Origin: Rhodococcus sp. 14-2470-1b
Lineage (GTDB): Bacteria > Actinomycetota > Actinomycetes > Mycobacteriales > Mycobacteriaceae
DNA length: 64,000 nucleotides
Direction: 5' to 3'
Assembly: GCF_002259415.1 (NCBI RefSeq)
Contig: NZ_NPFY01000028.1
Coordinates: 1-64,000 of the forward strand
Position 1 is the stretch's first letter. The number at the start of each line of letters is the position of its first letter. The translations under genes were made by a program, and so were the position numbers. The notes under the pieces were generated by a model. The model was not told the origin of the DNA. It ran no database searches and saw nothing but the letters and a program-made list of their open reading frames with translations. Shown piece after piece: positions 1-8,184 of the stretch.

Positions 1-94
1 TGTTGTAGCCGACGACTGTGTGTCCGGCCTCGGCGAGATGAACGGACATGGGGCTTCCCATGATCCCGAGACCGATGAAAGCGATTGTGCTCAT
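1..94 (-). CDS. glxR: 2-hydroxy-3-oxopropionate (tartronate semialdehyde) reductase, N-terminal fragment
   Basis: Only the first 31 codons lie in the window. They read MSTIAFIGLGIMGSPMSVHL and on to VVGYN, which is the GxGxxG NAD(P)-binding start of the 3-hydroxyisobutyrate dehydrogenase family. Family knowledge: GlxR reduces tartronate semialdehyde to D-glycerate. The ATG lies 9 bp after the hyi stop codon, and an AAGGA ribosome site overlaps that stop, so the two are co-transcribed. The assignment to GlxR rather than another family member rests on the hyi neighbour, whose product is the GlxR substrate. The gene continues off the left edge. Confidence 0.82.
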   Translation of the reverse strand, partial: MSTIAFIGLGIMGSPMSVHLAEAGHTVVGYN

Positions 95-103
95 GGAGAT
101 TCC

Positions 104-931
104 TTACGTGGAGGTGGGGGCGGCGACCCAGGACGAGGTATCGCGCAGCCAGGAGAAGGTGTCGGGGCGAGTGGCCTTGTACTCGACGCCGATGTAGCCG
201 TCGTAGCCGTTGCCGCTCAGTTGCGACAGGTAGGCGGGCAGGTCGAGCGTTCCGGTTCCGGGCTCGCCGCGGCCGGGGGAGTCGGCGATCTGAACGTGAC
301 CGATGAGGTCGGAAAAGGAGTCGAGTGCGGCGGCGACGTCGTCCCCGTTGACGTCGAGGTGATACAGATCGGCCAGCAGACGAAGACTGTGTACGTCGTG
401 GTCGCGCTCGACACGTCGAATGACGGCTACGGCGTCGTCGGCGGTCAGGAGCGGATATGCCGGTGCACCGCTGACCGGCTCGATCAACACGACGGCGCCG
501 ATCTCGGCTGCAGCGGCCCCGGCGGCAGCCAGATTCTCGGCCGCGACACGATCCTGCTCGGCGGGATCGGTGCCGTCGATTCGGTTTCCGTACAACGCGT
601 TGAACGCGCCGGTGCCGAGCGTCTTGCCGATGCCGACAGTGACGTCGATGTTGTCACGGAAGGCACGAACCTGCGCGGGGTCGCTCAGAATTCCGCGGTC
701 GCCCGCAGGCATGTCACCCGCGGCGAAGTTCAGTCCGGTCAACCGAACGCCTGCATCCCGGACGGCGGAGACGAACGCGTCCACATCACGGTCGCCGGGA
801 ACCGGAGTCGGAAACGGCCACCAGAATTCGACGGCGTCGAACCCCGCCGCCTTCGCGGCAGCCGGTCGCTCCAGCAGCGGAACGTCGGTGAACAGGATGG
901 AGCAGTTGACTGTGTACGAGTTGTTCTGCAT
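104..931 (-). CDS. hyi: hydroxypyruvate isomerase
   Basis: 275 residues, usual for the family. This is a TIM-barrel (AP-endonuclease-2 superfamily) protein that interconverts hydroxypyruvate and tartronate semialdehyde in glyoxylate assimilation. Metal and catalytic residues are visible: E151 in LIEPVSG, D188 and H191 in ADLYHLDV, H212/Q214 in GHVQIAD and E250 in YIGVEY. The ATG at 931 is preferred over an in-frame ATG at 949 because GAAAGG lies seven bases upstream of it. The gene sits between an allophanate-hydrolase-like gene and glxR on the same strand. This fits conversion of glyoxylate from ureide breakdown towards glycerate; a glyoxylate carboligase would be expected outside the window. 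Confidence 0.9.
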   Translation of the reverse strand: MQNNSYTVNCSILFTDVPLLERPAAAKAAGFDAVEFWWPFPTPVPGDRDVDAFVSAVRDAGVRLTGLNFAAGDMPAGDRGILSDPAQVRAFRDNIDVTVGIGKTLGTGAFNALYGNRIDGTDPAEQDRVAAENLAAAGAAAAEIGAVVLIEPVSGAPAYPLLTADDAVAVIRRVERDHDVHSLRLLADLYHLDVNGDDVAAALDSFSDLIGHVQIADSPGRGEPGTGTLDLPAYLSQLSGNGYDGYIGVEYKATRPDTFSWLRDTSSWVAAPTST

Positions 932-945
932 TGCTGTACCTTTCG

Positions 946-1338
946 TCATCTCGGGACCGGGAGCCCGCGATATTGTCGCCAACCTCCAGTGTGAGTGATG
1001 TCGGTCAGATCGTCCGGGTGCTCCTCGAGAACCCAGGGGCGCAGTCCCACGCCCAGAACGGAACGCCCGTCCTCGAGTTCGACGACTGTCAGCTCGAGCT
1101 CCGGTGGCTCGTCGGGCAGAAACGCAGTCCGGATGTCGTCGAGTGGGATGTCGTAGAGCTCGCCGTCGATCGCCGCTCCTGCAGCGTCGTCCAGCAGTAG
1201 TGCCGGGAACTCGTCGCGAACCGAGTAGAAGCGGTACTTGGCGGTCGTTCTGGCGGTTCCGACGAATGGGTGGCCGGCGACATTGTGGTGAAGGTTGCCG
1301 CCGCGCATGGCTCCGCCGTTGCAGAACAACTCGGTCAT
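946..1338 (-). CDS. allophanate-hydrolase C-terminal-domain-like protein (gamma-glutamylcyclotransferase fold)
   Basis: 130 residues. The sequence LFCNGGAMRGGNLHHNVAG, then YRFYSVRDEFPALL and GELYDIPLDDI, resembles the C-terminal domain of allophanate hydrolases (AtzF type), here as a free-standing protein without the amidase domain. Such stand-alone proteins occur in actinobacterial purine-degradation clusters; their exact reaction is not established. It is the first gene of the leftward operon: its stop is 14 bp upstream of the hyi start and its own ATG follows AGGAGGC. Expression is probably controlled from the divergent promoter region on its right. The family call is fairly sure, the function is not. 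Confidence 0.72.
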   Translation of the reverse strand: MTELFCNGGAMRGGNLHHNVAGHPFVGTARTTAKYRFYSVRDEFPALLLDDAAGAAIDGELYDIPLDDIRTAFLPDEPPELELTVVELEDGRSVLGVGLRPWVLEEHPDDLTDITHTGGWRQYRGLPVPR

Positions 1339-1361
1339 CTATGCCTCCTCGGATCGAATGA

Positions 1362-1587
1362 ATTTCGCATTGTGGAATAAAAATTCCAGCGATGAGGAAA
1401 GTGTGATGCACCGCACGGCGATCTGTCAACAGTATGGAACCCCGCCGGTGGCAATTCCATGATGCGAAATCCGTTGCGCTCCAATGATCATGACGTCTCG
1501 GCAAACTCGTCGGCACAAACCCTTGACATCAATATGTGATGGCTGTCACGCTCAATATATGGAATCGACATTTCGCATTACGGAATT
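1362..1587. promoter_or_regulatory. divergent promoter region with three copies of an operator-like motif
   Basis: One 17-bp motif occurs three times: ATTTCGCATTGTGGAAT at 1362–1378, ATTTCGCATCATGGAATT read on the minus strand at 1453–1470, and ATTTCGCATTACGGAATT at 1570–1587. The consensus is ATTTCGCATnnnGGAAT. The first copy runs into a palindrome, TGGAAT-AAAA-ATTCCA (1373–1388), which matches the TGGAA/TTCCA half-sites typical of IclR-family operators. The copies lie between the leftward hyi operon and the rightward urate operon, and the third overlaps the start of uraD. Binding by the IclR regulator at 4907 is inference. A TTGACA at 1523–1528 may be a -35 element, but no good -10 is seen. 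Confidence 0.6.
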
Positions 1588-2089
1588 AGGAGAGGCGGGC
1601 GCGGCGGAGCGTCTGAACGCAGCCGCCGAACCCGACGTGCGGAGGATGCTTGCAGCGGCACTCGACGTTCCTCGTTGGATCGAGCACATGATCGGGCACC
1701 TGCCGTACGAGGACGACGACGAGTTACGCCGGGCCGTGTTCGCTGCGGCAGCCCCACTGACCGCCGACGAGATCGACCGAGCGCTCGACGTGCACCCTCG
1801 CATCGGGGAACGCCCGGAGGGCGACGACGACCACGCACGCAGTGCCCGGGCGGAGCAGGCGGGCCTCGACATGTCGGCCACCGACGTCCGGCGACGGCTG
1901 CGCGACGGAAACATCGCCTACGAGAGGCGCTTCGACCGAGTGTTTCTCGTTCGCGCTGCCGGCCGGAGCATCGACGACATCGTCGACATGCTGGAGCGTC
2001 GCCTCGGCAACGAACCGGATGTCGAGGAGCGCGTCGTCGAGCGTGAACTCCGTGAGATCGCCGCCGTGCGATTGGCGAAGGTGTCGTAG
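1559..2089 (+). CDS. uraD: 2-oxo-4-hydroxy-4-carboxy-5-ureidoimidazoline (OHCU) decarboxylase
   Basis: 176 residues from the ATG at 1559. The enzyme catalyses the third step from urate, decarboxylating OHCU to S-allantoin. Visible family features are the catalytic His79 in HPRIGE, the S-x-x-EQ-x-G segment SARAEQAG at 95–102, and a Y-x-x-R-F stretch (YERRF) at 121–125. The start is uncertain: 1559 has no Shine-Dalgarno and could be leaderless, while an in-frame ATG at 1484 would add 25 residues unlike the family N-terminus. The gene ends directly against the ATG of uraH (zero spacing), so it leads the urate operon. The third operator-like motif lies inside codons 4–10. Confidence 0.88.
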   Translation: MESTFRITELGEAGAAERLNAAAEPDVRRMLAAALDVPRWIEHMIGHLPYEDDDELRRAVFAAAAPLTADEIDRALDVHPRIGERPEGDDDHARSARAEQAGLDMSATDVRRRLRDGNIAYERRFDRVFLVRAAGRSIDDIVDMLERRLGNEPDVEERVVERELREIAAVRLAKVS

Positions 2090-2422
2090 ATGCCCGGACG
2101 TAGCTTCGTCACCACCCACGTGCTCGACTCGTCCAGTGGTGCTCCTGCACAGGGCGTTTCGGTCGTACTCGCGAATGCTCGGCAGGAGATCGCCCAGGGC
2201 GTCACCGATTCCAACGGGCGCATCGAAAGCCTGGGCCCCGACGCTCTCGACCCAGGCCGATACCGCCTCACCTTCGACACCGGCCGCTACTACGCCGACC
2301 GTGACGTCCACACCTTCTACCCCGCAGTCGAGATCGTCTTCGAGACAGCCCCGGACGCCTCGCACTACCACGTACCACTTCTTCTCAGCCCGTTCGCATT
2401 CACGACTTATCGAGGGAGCTAG
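2090..2422 (+). CDS. uraH: 5-hydroxyisourate hydrolase (transthyretin-like)
   Basis: 110 residues, normal length. It hydrolyses 5-hydroxyisourate, the uricase product, to OHCU. The diagnostic C-terminal tetrapeptide Y-R-G-S (107–110) is intact, and the conserved His10 in TTHVLD and the His pair near residue 91 complete the usual active site. Its ATG immediately follows the uraD TAG and its stop is two bases from the uricase ATG, so all three are translated from one mRNA. Function is clear from the motif and the context. Confidence 0.94.
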   Translation: MPGRSFVTTHVLDSSSGAPAQGVSVVLANARQEIAQGVTDSNGRIESLGPDALDPGRYRLTFDTGRYYADRDVHTFYPAVEIVFETAPDASHYHVPLLLSPFAFTTYRGS

Positions 2423-2424
2423 AC

Positions 2425-3315
2425 ATGAGCATCGTTCTCGGAGCAAATCAGTACGGAAAGGCCGAATGCCGCCTGGTCAGAATCGACCGGGACACTCCGC
2501 GTCACCGCATCACCGACGTCAGCGTCACCTCCCAGCTGCGGGGTGATCTGGAAGCCGCCCACACCGTCGGCGACAACAGTCACGTCGTCGCGACGGACAC
2601 CCAGAAGAACACCGTGTACGCCTTCGCCCGGGACGGACTCGGCGCAATCGAGGACTTCGCTCTGCGTCTCGGCCGGCACTTCACCGACAGTTTCGACTGG
2701 ATCGACGGCGGGAGGTGGGAGATCGAGCAGTACAGCTGGGCGCGAGTACCGTCGGGCACCGACGGCTACGACCACTCGTTCGTCAAGAGCAGTGACGAGA
2801 AGCGCAACACCGTCGTGACCATCGACGAAACCGGCCCGACGGTGATCTCCGGCGTCAGCGATCTCGTCGTCCTGAACTCCACGGCATCGGAGTTCTGGGG
2901 ATACCCCAAGGATCGGTACACCACGCTGAAGGAGACGACCGACCGCATTCTCGCGACGTCGGTCAGCGCGCGGTGGCGGTACCTGTCCACCGACCTCGAT
3001 TTCGACAAGGTCTTCGACGACGTCCGGTCGATCATGCTCGACGCCTTCGCATCCACCCACTCGTTGGCGTTGCAGCAGACTCTGTTCCAGATGGGAACCC
3101 AAGTCCTCGAAGCGCACCCGGAGATCGGCGAGATCAAGTTCTCCATGCCCAACATCCACCACTTCCTCGTCGATCTCGAGCCGTTCGGACTCGACAACCC
3201 AGGTGAAGTGTTCTACGTCGCCGACCGGCCGTACGGACTGATCGAGGCGACGGTGAAACGCGACGACGTTCCCGACGCCGGGCACGTGTGGGCCACCGTA
3301 CCCGGATTCTGTTAG
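2425..3315 (+). CDS. urate oxidase (uricase)
   Basis: 296 residues. This cofactor-free uricase oxidises urate to 5-hydroxyisourate with O2. It shows the first signature YGKAECRLVR with Lys12 of the catalytic dyad, ATDTQKNTVY with Thr57-Asp58, the ASTHSLALQQTLF segment in the second T-fold domain, and MPNIHHFLVDL near the C-terminus with the active-site His. It lies in the order uraD–uraH–uricase–NCS2 permease, so substrate uptake and the three enzymes leading to allantoin are encoded together. Symbols uox, uao and pucL are used in different genera, so none is assigned. No defects seen. Confidence 0.95.
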   Translation: MSIVLGANQYGKAECRLVRIDRDTPRHRITDVSVTSQLRGDLEAAHTVGDNSHVVATDTQKNTVYAFARDGLGAIEDFALRLGRHFTDSFDWIDGGRWEIEQYSWARVPSGTDGYDHSFVKSSDEKRNTVVTIDETGPTVISGVSDLVVLNSTASEFWGYPKDRYTTLKETTDRILATSVSARWRYLSTDLDFDKVFDDVRSIMLDAFASTHSLALQQTLFQMGTQVLEAHPEIGEIKFSMPNIHHFLVDLEPFGLDNPGEVFYVADRPYGLIEATVKRDDVPDAGHVWATVPGFC

Positions 3316-3326
3316 GAGCGAAGGCC

Positions 3327-4841
3327 ATGAAGCTGAGGAAGGCCGGGAGCGGAGCCCGCAGGAGTGACCAGGATGAGGCCGGGAGCGGGGCCCGCAGGAG
3401 TGACCAGGATGAGGCCGGGAGCGGAGCCCGCAGGAGTGACCAGGGCAAGGCCGGGAGCGGAGCCCGCGGGGATGGTAAGGGCGATCAGGGGCGTCCGGAG
3501 GACGAGCGCCTGTCGATCGGTAGGTCGTATCTCTATGGATTGCAACATATCCTGACGATGTACGGCGGGGTGATCGCGCCGCCTCTGATCGTCGGCGGTG
3601 CGGCCGGGTTGAACGGCACCCAGATTGCGGTTCTGGTGTCGGCTGCGCTGTTCGTCAGTGGTGCTGCGACGATGCTCCAGACCCTCGGGCTTCCGTACGT
3701 CGGCGCGAAACTGCCCTTGGTGCAGGGTATTTCCTTCGCGTCCGTGTCGACGATGGTCGCTATCGCCAGTGGTCCCGACGGTTTGAACTCGGTGTTCGGT
3801 GCGATCATCGCGGCCGGTGCGATCGGCGTTTTGATCACGCCGTTCTTCAGCAAGATCGTCCGGTTCTTCCCGCCGGTCGTGACGGGCACGATCATCACGG
3901 TGATCGGGATTTCGCTTCTTCCGGTCACGGTGCGGTGGGCGATGGGTGGCGACCAGGGCGCCGCTGATTGGGGGTCGATGTCCAACATCGGTCTCGCCGG
4001 CTTCAGCCTCGCCGTGGTGCTCCTAGTCAGCCGGTTCGTGCAGGGAACTCTCTCTCGCCTGTCGATACTCATCGGAATCGTCGTCGGCACCGGGTTCGCG
4101 TTCGCCGTCGGCAAGGCCGATTTCTCCGACGTGGGCACTGGCAGTTTCTTCGCCTTGCCGGAGCCGTTCGCATTCGGTGCACCGGTCTTTCAGATCGGCG
4201 CGATCATCTCGATGGTCGTCGTCATTCTGGTCATCATGACCGAGACGACAGCGGACATTCTTGCCGTCGGCGAGATCGTCGGAACGGACGTCGATGCTCG
4301 TCGGGTCGGGGACGGGCTCCGGGCGGACATGATCGCGACGACGGTTGCACCGGTGTTCGGGACTTTCCCGGCGAGTGCCTTCGCGCAGAACGTCGGACTC
4401 GTGGCCGTCACCGGGATCAAGAGCCGTTACGTGGTGGCCGCGGGCGGTTCGGTGTTGTTGTTCCTCGGTCTCTTTCCGGTGTTGGGCCGGGTGGTGGCGT
4501 CGGTGCCGTTGCCCGTGCTCGGTGGAGCGGGAATAGTGTTGTTCGGCTCGGTTGCGGCCAGTGGAATCAGAACCCTGTCCAAGGTGAACTTCGACGGGAA
4601 CCTGAACCTCGTCATCGTCGCGGTCGCGCTGGGATTCGGCGTCATTCCGATCGCGGTGCCGGGTTTCTACTCGGCCTTCCCCGAGTGGGTGCACGTGGTC
4701 TTCGACTCGGGCATCAGTGCGGCGAGCATCGTGGCCGTGGTTCTGAACATCGCTTTCAACGTGTTGACCAAGGGAAACAAGGCATCACCGTCCGTGGTCA
4801 CAGCGGCACCGCCCGTGGCCACACGACACCACTCCACCTGA
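3327..4841 (+). CDS. NCS2-family uracil-xanthine/urate permease with a repetitive N-terminal extension
   Basis: 504 residues from the ATG at 3327, which follows AGGAGCGAAGG. The membrane core begins around residue 68 (YLYGLQHILTMYGGVIAPPL) and has the roughly 14 hydrophobic segments of NCS2 transporters. The family signature QNVGLVAVTGIKSRYVVAAG is present. Position after uricase suggests xanthine or urate uptake. Odd: residues 6–53 are four 12-residue repeats (AGSGARRSDQDE and variants), strongly charged and unlike the family N-terminus, encoded by a 36-bp tandem repeat. A start after the repeat is possible in principle, but the ribosome site supports 3327. Confidence 0.9.
   Translation: MKLRKAGSGARRSDQDEAGSGARRSDQDEAGSGARRSDQGKAGSGARGDGKGDQGRPEDERLSIGRSYLYGLQHILTMYGGVIAPPLIVGGAAGLNGTQIAVLVSAALFVSGAATMLQTLGLPYVGAKLPLVQGISFASVSTMVAIASGPDGLNSVFGAIIAAGAIGVLITPFFSKIVRFFPPVVTGTIITVIGISLLPVTVRWAMGGDQGAADWGSMSNIGLAGFSLAVVLLVSRFVQGTLSRLSILIGIVVGTGFAFAVGKADFSDVGTGSFFALPEPFAFGAPVFQIGAIISMVVVILVIMTETTADILAVGEIVGTDVDARRVGDGLRADMIATTVAPVFGTFPASAFAQNVGLVAVTGIKSRYVVAAGGSVLLFLGLFPVLGRVVASVPLPVLGGAGIVLFGSVAASGIRTLSKVNFDGNLNLVIVAVALGFGVIPIAVPGFYSAFPEWVHVVFDSGISAASIVAVVLNIAFNVLTKGNKASPSVVTAAPPVATRHHST
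3342..3485 (+). repeat. 36-bp tandem repeat, four copies, in frame inside the permease gene
   Basis: Copies begin at 3342, 3378, 3414 and 3450. The first three are nearly identical (unit starts GCCGGGAGCGGAGCCCGCAG and continues with AGTGACCAGGATGAG); the fourth diverges after about 20 bases. The unit contains the near-palindrome GGGAGCGGAGCCCGC. Because 36 is a multiple of three, the repeat is tolerated as coding sequence. There are no unique spacers between copies, so it is not a CRISPR array. It may be an interspersed genomic repeat that entered the gene; this needs a genome search. Confidence 0.9.
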
Positions 4842-4906
4842 GTCGAGCGGTGAAGGCCGGCAGGTGAAATAGGGTAGCCGTAACCGAACGAGTCGAGAGG
4901 TGATCC

Positions 4907-5656
4907 ATGGCGGTGGGTGGCGGAGTGCAGTCGGTCGAGCGAGCATTCGAGCTTCTCGACATCATGGCGGCCTCGGGAGGCTCGATCGGTATCAGTGAAC
5001 TTGCCGAGGCGGCCGATCTGCCGATGCCCACGGTGCACCGACTGATCGGAACTCTGGTGACGCTCGGTTACGTCCGCCGGCTCGCCACCCGTCGGTACGC
5101 GTTGGGCACCAAGTTGATCGGATTGGGCGACAGCGCAACCAAACTGATCGGGGGGTGGGCCAAGCCGTATCTGTCCGAGCTCGTTCGGCAGACGCACGAG
5201 ACGTCGAACATGGCATTCCTGGAAGACGACATGGCCGTCTACGTCGCGCAGGTGCCGTCGGAGCACGCCATGCGCATGTTCAACGAAGTGGGTCAGCGTG
5301 TCCTTCCTCATTCCACCGGGGTGGGCAAGGCGCTTCTGTCTCAGCTGCCCGACGACGAGGTCCGTGCCCTCGTCTCGCGAACCGGTATGGCTCCGCGGAC
5401 GGTGAACACGCTGAACACTCTCGATGCACTGCTCGCCGATCTTGCCGTCGTCCGATCGCGTGGGTACGCGATCGACGACGGTGAGCAGGAGGTGGGAGTG
5501 CGGTGCTTCGCGGTTCCCGTCATCGGTGCTCCGACGCTCACCGCCATGTCCATTGCCGGGCCGACCGCGCGGGTGACCCTGGAGTCCGCCGAGCAGTTCG
5601 TTCCGCTCCTGGTGTCCGCAGCCGAGCGGTTGTCGAAGGATCTCCAGCCTCGTTGA
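4907..5656 (+). CDS. IclR-family transcriptional regulator, candidate regulator of urate/glyoxylate genes
   Basis: 249 residues. The N-terminal winged helix-turn-helix is at about 20–60 (ISELAEAADLPMPTVHRLIG) and the C-terminal IclR effector domain (GAF-like) follows, with the conserved HSTGVGKALLSQLP and the late segment VGVRCFAVPVIGAPT. Start ATG at 4907 after GAGAGGTGATCC. It lies 65 bp after the permease, same strand, and may be co-transcribed. AllR-type IclR proteins control allantoin/glyoxylate genes in E. coli and Streptomyces. By position this protein is the best candidate to bind the repeated motif at 1362–1587, but the effector is unknown. Confidence 0.86.
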   Translation: MAVGGGVQSVERAFELLDIMAASGGSIGISELAEAADLPMPTVHRLIGTLVTLGYVRRLATRRYALGTKLIGLGDSATKLIGGWAKPYLSELVRQTHETSNMAFLEDDMAVYVAQVPSEHAMRMFNEVGQRVLPHSTGVGKALLSQLPDDEVRALVSRTGMAPRTVNTLNTLDALLADLAVVRSRGYAIDDGEQEVGVRCFAVPVIGAPTLTAMSIAGPTARVTLESAEQFVPLLVSAAERLSKDLQPR

Positions 5657-5762
5657 TGTCGCAGCCTTGCTCGGTGCAATCTTGACACCCGTCCGTATCA
5701 GATGGAAAGTGACACCTAGCAGTTCCCAATACGGGGGGAACGGAAACTGGAGGTGACGGGCG

Positions 5763-6623
5763 ATGCCCACACTCTCGAACAAGGTTGTCTTCATCACGGG
5801 CGCGGCGCGCGGTATCGGTGCGGAAACAGCCCGTGCACTGGCGGCCCGGGGGAGCAAGCTGGTGTTGACCGACGTCGACGAGGAGCCACTGCTCGCTCTG
5901 GGCGTCGAGCTGGGCGACGCCGCGGTCACCGTCGTGGCCGATGTCCGCGACCTCGACGCGACGCAGGCCGCGGTCGACGCAGGCATTGCGCGCTTCGGCG
6001 GCATCGACCTCGTGCTGGCCAACGCCGGTATTTCCAGTTACGGTTCGGTACTCCAGGTCGACCCCGCCACGTTCGCGCGAGTACTCGACATCAACGTCCT
6101 CGGGGTGTTCCACACCGTTCGGGCGGCGCTGCCGTCGTTGATCGAGCGCAACGGCTACGTCCTCGTCGTGTCGTCGCTCGCCGCGTTCGCTGCGTGCCCC
6201 GGCCTGGCGGCGTACAACGCGAGCAAAGCCGGGGTCGAGCAGTTCGCGAACGCACTGCGGCTCGAGGTCGCACACCAGGGCGTCGGCGTAGGGTCGGCCC
6301 ACATGGCCTGGATAGACACTCCACTCGTTCAGGACGCCAAATCCGATCTCGGTGCGTTCCGCGAAATGCTCGAGGTCATGCCAGGGCCGTTCGGGCGAAC
6401 GATGACCGTCGACAAGTGCGTCGACGCCTTCGTTGCGGGGCTCGAAAGTCGCAAGAGGAAGGTGTACGTGCCCGGCTGGGTCGGAGTGGCGGGCAAGTTC
6501 CGTGCCGTCCTGAACTCGGCAGTGGGCGACAGAGCGCTGCTGAAGCACGTACCGAGGTTGCTTCCCAAGATGGATGCCGAAGTCGCCGCACTCGGGCGCT
6601 CGACCAGCGCACGCAACAAGTAG
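5763..6623 (+). CDS. short-chain dehydrogenase/reductase (partner of the adjacent monooxygenase)
   Basis: 286 residues. A classical SDR: cofactor motif TGAARGIG (about 11–18), D at the end of beta-2 (LTDVD), NAG motif in LANAGISSYG, and the catalytic Y151-x3-K155 in YNASK. The C-terminal about 40 residues (PRLLPKMDAEVAALGRSTSA) are of the long type seen in SadH-like SDRs. A TTGACA at 5682–5687 lies upstream and the ATG follows GGAGGTGACGGGCG. It is 28 bp from the monooxygenase gene. In M. tuberculosis the mymA operon also pairs a MymA monooxygenase with an SDR (SadH), so an acid-stress/envelope lipid role is plausible but inferred. Confidence 0.85.
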   Translation: MPTLSNKVVFITGAARGIGAETARALAARGSKLVLTDVDEEPLLALGVELGDAAVTVVADVRDLDATQAAVDAGIARFGGIDLVLANAGISSYGSVLQVDPATFARVLDINVLGVFHTVRAALPSLIERNGYVLVVSSLAAFAACPGLAAYNASKAGVEQFANALRLEVAHQGVGVGSAHMAWIDTPLVQDAKSDLGAFREMLEVMPGPFGRTMTVDKCVDAFVAGLESRKRKVYVPGWVGVAGKFRAVLNSAVGDRALLKHVPRLLPKMDAEVAALGRSTSARNK

Positions 6624-6651
6624 ACCAGACGGCACGGACGAAAGAGTTTCG

Positions 6652-8133
6652 ATGACAACGACATCCCCCTCCGACACTTCGTCGCGAACCGAGACGGAAT
6701 CGGTCGACTTCCTCATCGTGGGCGCAGGCCTGTCCGGTATCGGCGCGGCGCATCACCTTCAGGCGAAGCTACCCGGCAAGACGTACGCGATTCTGGAGAG
6801 CCGCGGCGCAATCGGCGGTACGTGGGACCTGTTCCGGTATCCGGGGATTCGGTCGGATTCGGACATGTACACACTGGGGTACAACTTCCGCCCATGGGCG
6901 GGCGACAAGTCGATCGCCGACGGCAAGGACATCCGCGAGTACATCGAGGACACGGCGAAGGACGAGGGGATCGACCGTCACATTCGGTTCCACCACAAGG
7001 TCGTGTCCGCGGAATGGTCCACCGCGACGTCCAAGTGGACGGTGACGGCTCAGCGTTCCGGCGGAGAGGTCGTGACGTTCGAGGCGTCGTTCCTGATGTG
7101 CTGCAGTGGGTACTACGACTACGACAAGGGATTCACCCCGGAGTTCGCCGGCATCGAGGACTTCGGTGGCACGGTGATCCACCCACAGAAATGGCCCGAG
7201 GATCTCGACTACTCCGGCAAGAAGGTCGTGGTCATCGGCAGCGGCGCTACTGCGATCACGTTGGCGCCCAATCTAGCTCGTGAAGCGTCGCACGTGACGT
7301 TACTGCAGCGCTCGCCCAGCTACATCCTGTCGTTGCCATCCGAGGACCAGGTCGCGCTCGGCCTGCGCAAGTACCTTCCCGCACGTGCCGCATACGGAAT
7401 CACCCGGACGAAGAACGCCTTGACCGCGATCGGGCTGTACGTGCTCTGCCAGCGTTATCCGGGGTTCATGAAGAAGCAGATCAGAAAATTGCAGGAGGGG
7501 TGGCTTCCGAAGGGGTACGACCTGGACACCCATTTCACACCCCGGTACGACCCGTGGGACCAACGGCTCTGCCTCGTTCCCGACAACGATCTGTTCCGCT
7601 CGATTCGCAAGGACGAAGTGGACATCGTCACCGATCACATCGAGAAGTTCACCGACTCCGGCATCGATCTGAAATCCGGCGAGCACCTGGATGCCGACAT
7701 CGTCGTCACGGCGACCGGACTGAACCTCGTGGCGTTCGGCAATGTGACGCTCTCGGTCGACGGCCGCGTCGTCGACCTCACGGACACGATGGCGTACAAG
7801 GGCATGATGCTGACCGACGTGCCGAATTTCGCGTTCGTCGTCGGATACACCAACGCATCGTGGACGCTCAAGGCCGACCTGGTGTCCGATTACGTCGCCA
7901 GGCTGCTCGCACACATGGACAAGACCGGCGCGCGAGAAGTGCGGCTGAAGCGCGATGCATCGGTCGGGGAGGAGCCGTTCCTCGACTTCGCGGCCGGTTA
8001 CGTTCTCCGCTCCGTCGATTCGTTCCCCAAACAGGGATCGTCGGCTCCGTGGAAATTGCGCATGAACTACTTTCGCGATTTGCCGGCTCTGCGGTACGGC
8101 AAGCTGGTCGACGACAACATGAGCTTCCGGTGA
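6652..8133 (+). CDS. FAD/NADPH Baeyer-Villiger-type monooxygenase, MymA-like
   Basis: 493 residues from the ATG at 6652 (AAAGAG six bases before it). It shows an FAD-binding GAGLSG at 24–29, GGTWDLFRYPGIRSDSDMY, the Baeyer-Villiger fingerprint F-x-G-x3-H-x3-W-P as FGGTVIHPQKWP at about 171–182, a second (NADPH) Rossmann motif GSGATA near 198, and TATGLN in the C-terminal part. Overall sequence and length resemble M. tuberculosis MymA (Rv3083). The physiological substrate is unknown. The overlap in function with the preceding SDR (alcohol/ketone interconversion, then oxygenation) is inference. Confidence 0.88.
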   Translation: MTTTSPSDTSSRTETESVDFLIVGAGLSGIGAAHHLQAKLPGKTYAILESRGAIGGTWDLFRYPGIRSDSDMYTLGYNFRPWAGDKSIADGKDIREYIEDTAKDEGIDRHIRFHHKVVSAEWSTATSKWTVTAQRSGGEVVTFEASFLMCCSGYYDYDKGFTPEFAGIEDFGGTVIHPQKWPEDLDYSGKKVVVIGSGATAITLAPNLAREASHVTLLQRSPSYILSLPSEDQVALGLRKYLPARAAYGITRTKNALTAIGLYVLCQRYPGFMKKQIRKLQEGWLPKGYDLDTHFTPRYDPWDQRLCLVPDNDLFRSIRKDEVDIVTDHIEKFTDSGIDLKSGEHLDADIVVTATGLNLVAFGNVTLSVDGRVVDLTDTMAYKGMMLTDVPNFAFVVGYTNASWTLKADLVSDYVARLLAHMDKTGAREVRLKRDASVGEEPFLDFAAGYVLRSVDSFPKQGSSAPWKLRMNYFRDLPALRYGKLVDDNMSFR

Positions 8134-8158
8134 TCCGTCACCGACGGCGCCGACACGG

Positions 8159-8184
8159 CCTGTGACGTAACACAGGTCAGTAAC
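8159..8184. promoter_or_regulatory. CCTGTG…CACAGG palindrome with GTnAC repeats upstream of the L,D-transpeptidase
   Basis: CCTGTG-ACGTAA-CACAGG (8159–8176) is a perfect palindrome with a six-base spacer. The same stretch carries GTGAC (8162–8166), GTAAC (8167–8171) and GTAAC (8180–8184). Direct GTnAC repeats are the half-sites of the MtrA response regulator in actinobacteria; the palindrome could equally suit a CRP-like protein. Placed about 140 bp before the transpeptidase start. Function is inferred only. Confidence 0.35.

Noticed and set aside
104..1516. One long leftward gene covering hyi and the upstream region
   Set aside because: The extra N-terminal 195 residues are an arginine/serine-rich shadow of the allophanate-hydrolase-like gene and the promoter; hyi starts at 931.
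3342..3485. Tandem repeat as a CRISPR array
   Set aside because: Copies are directly joined with no unique spacers, the unit stays in frame with the permease, and no cas gene is present.
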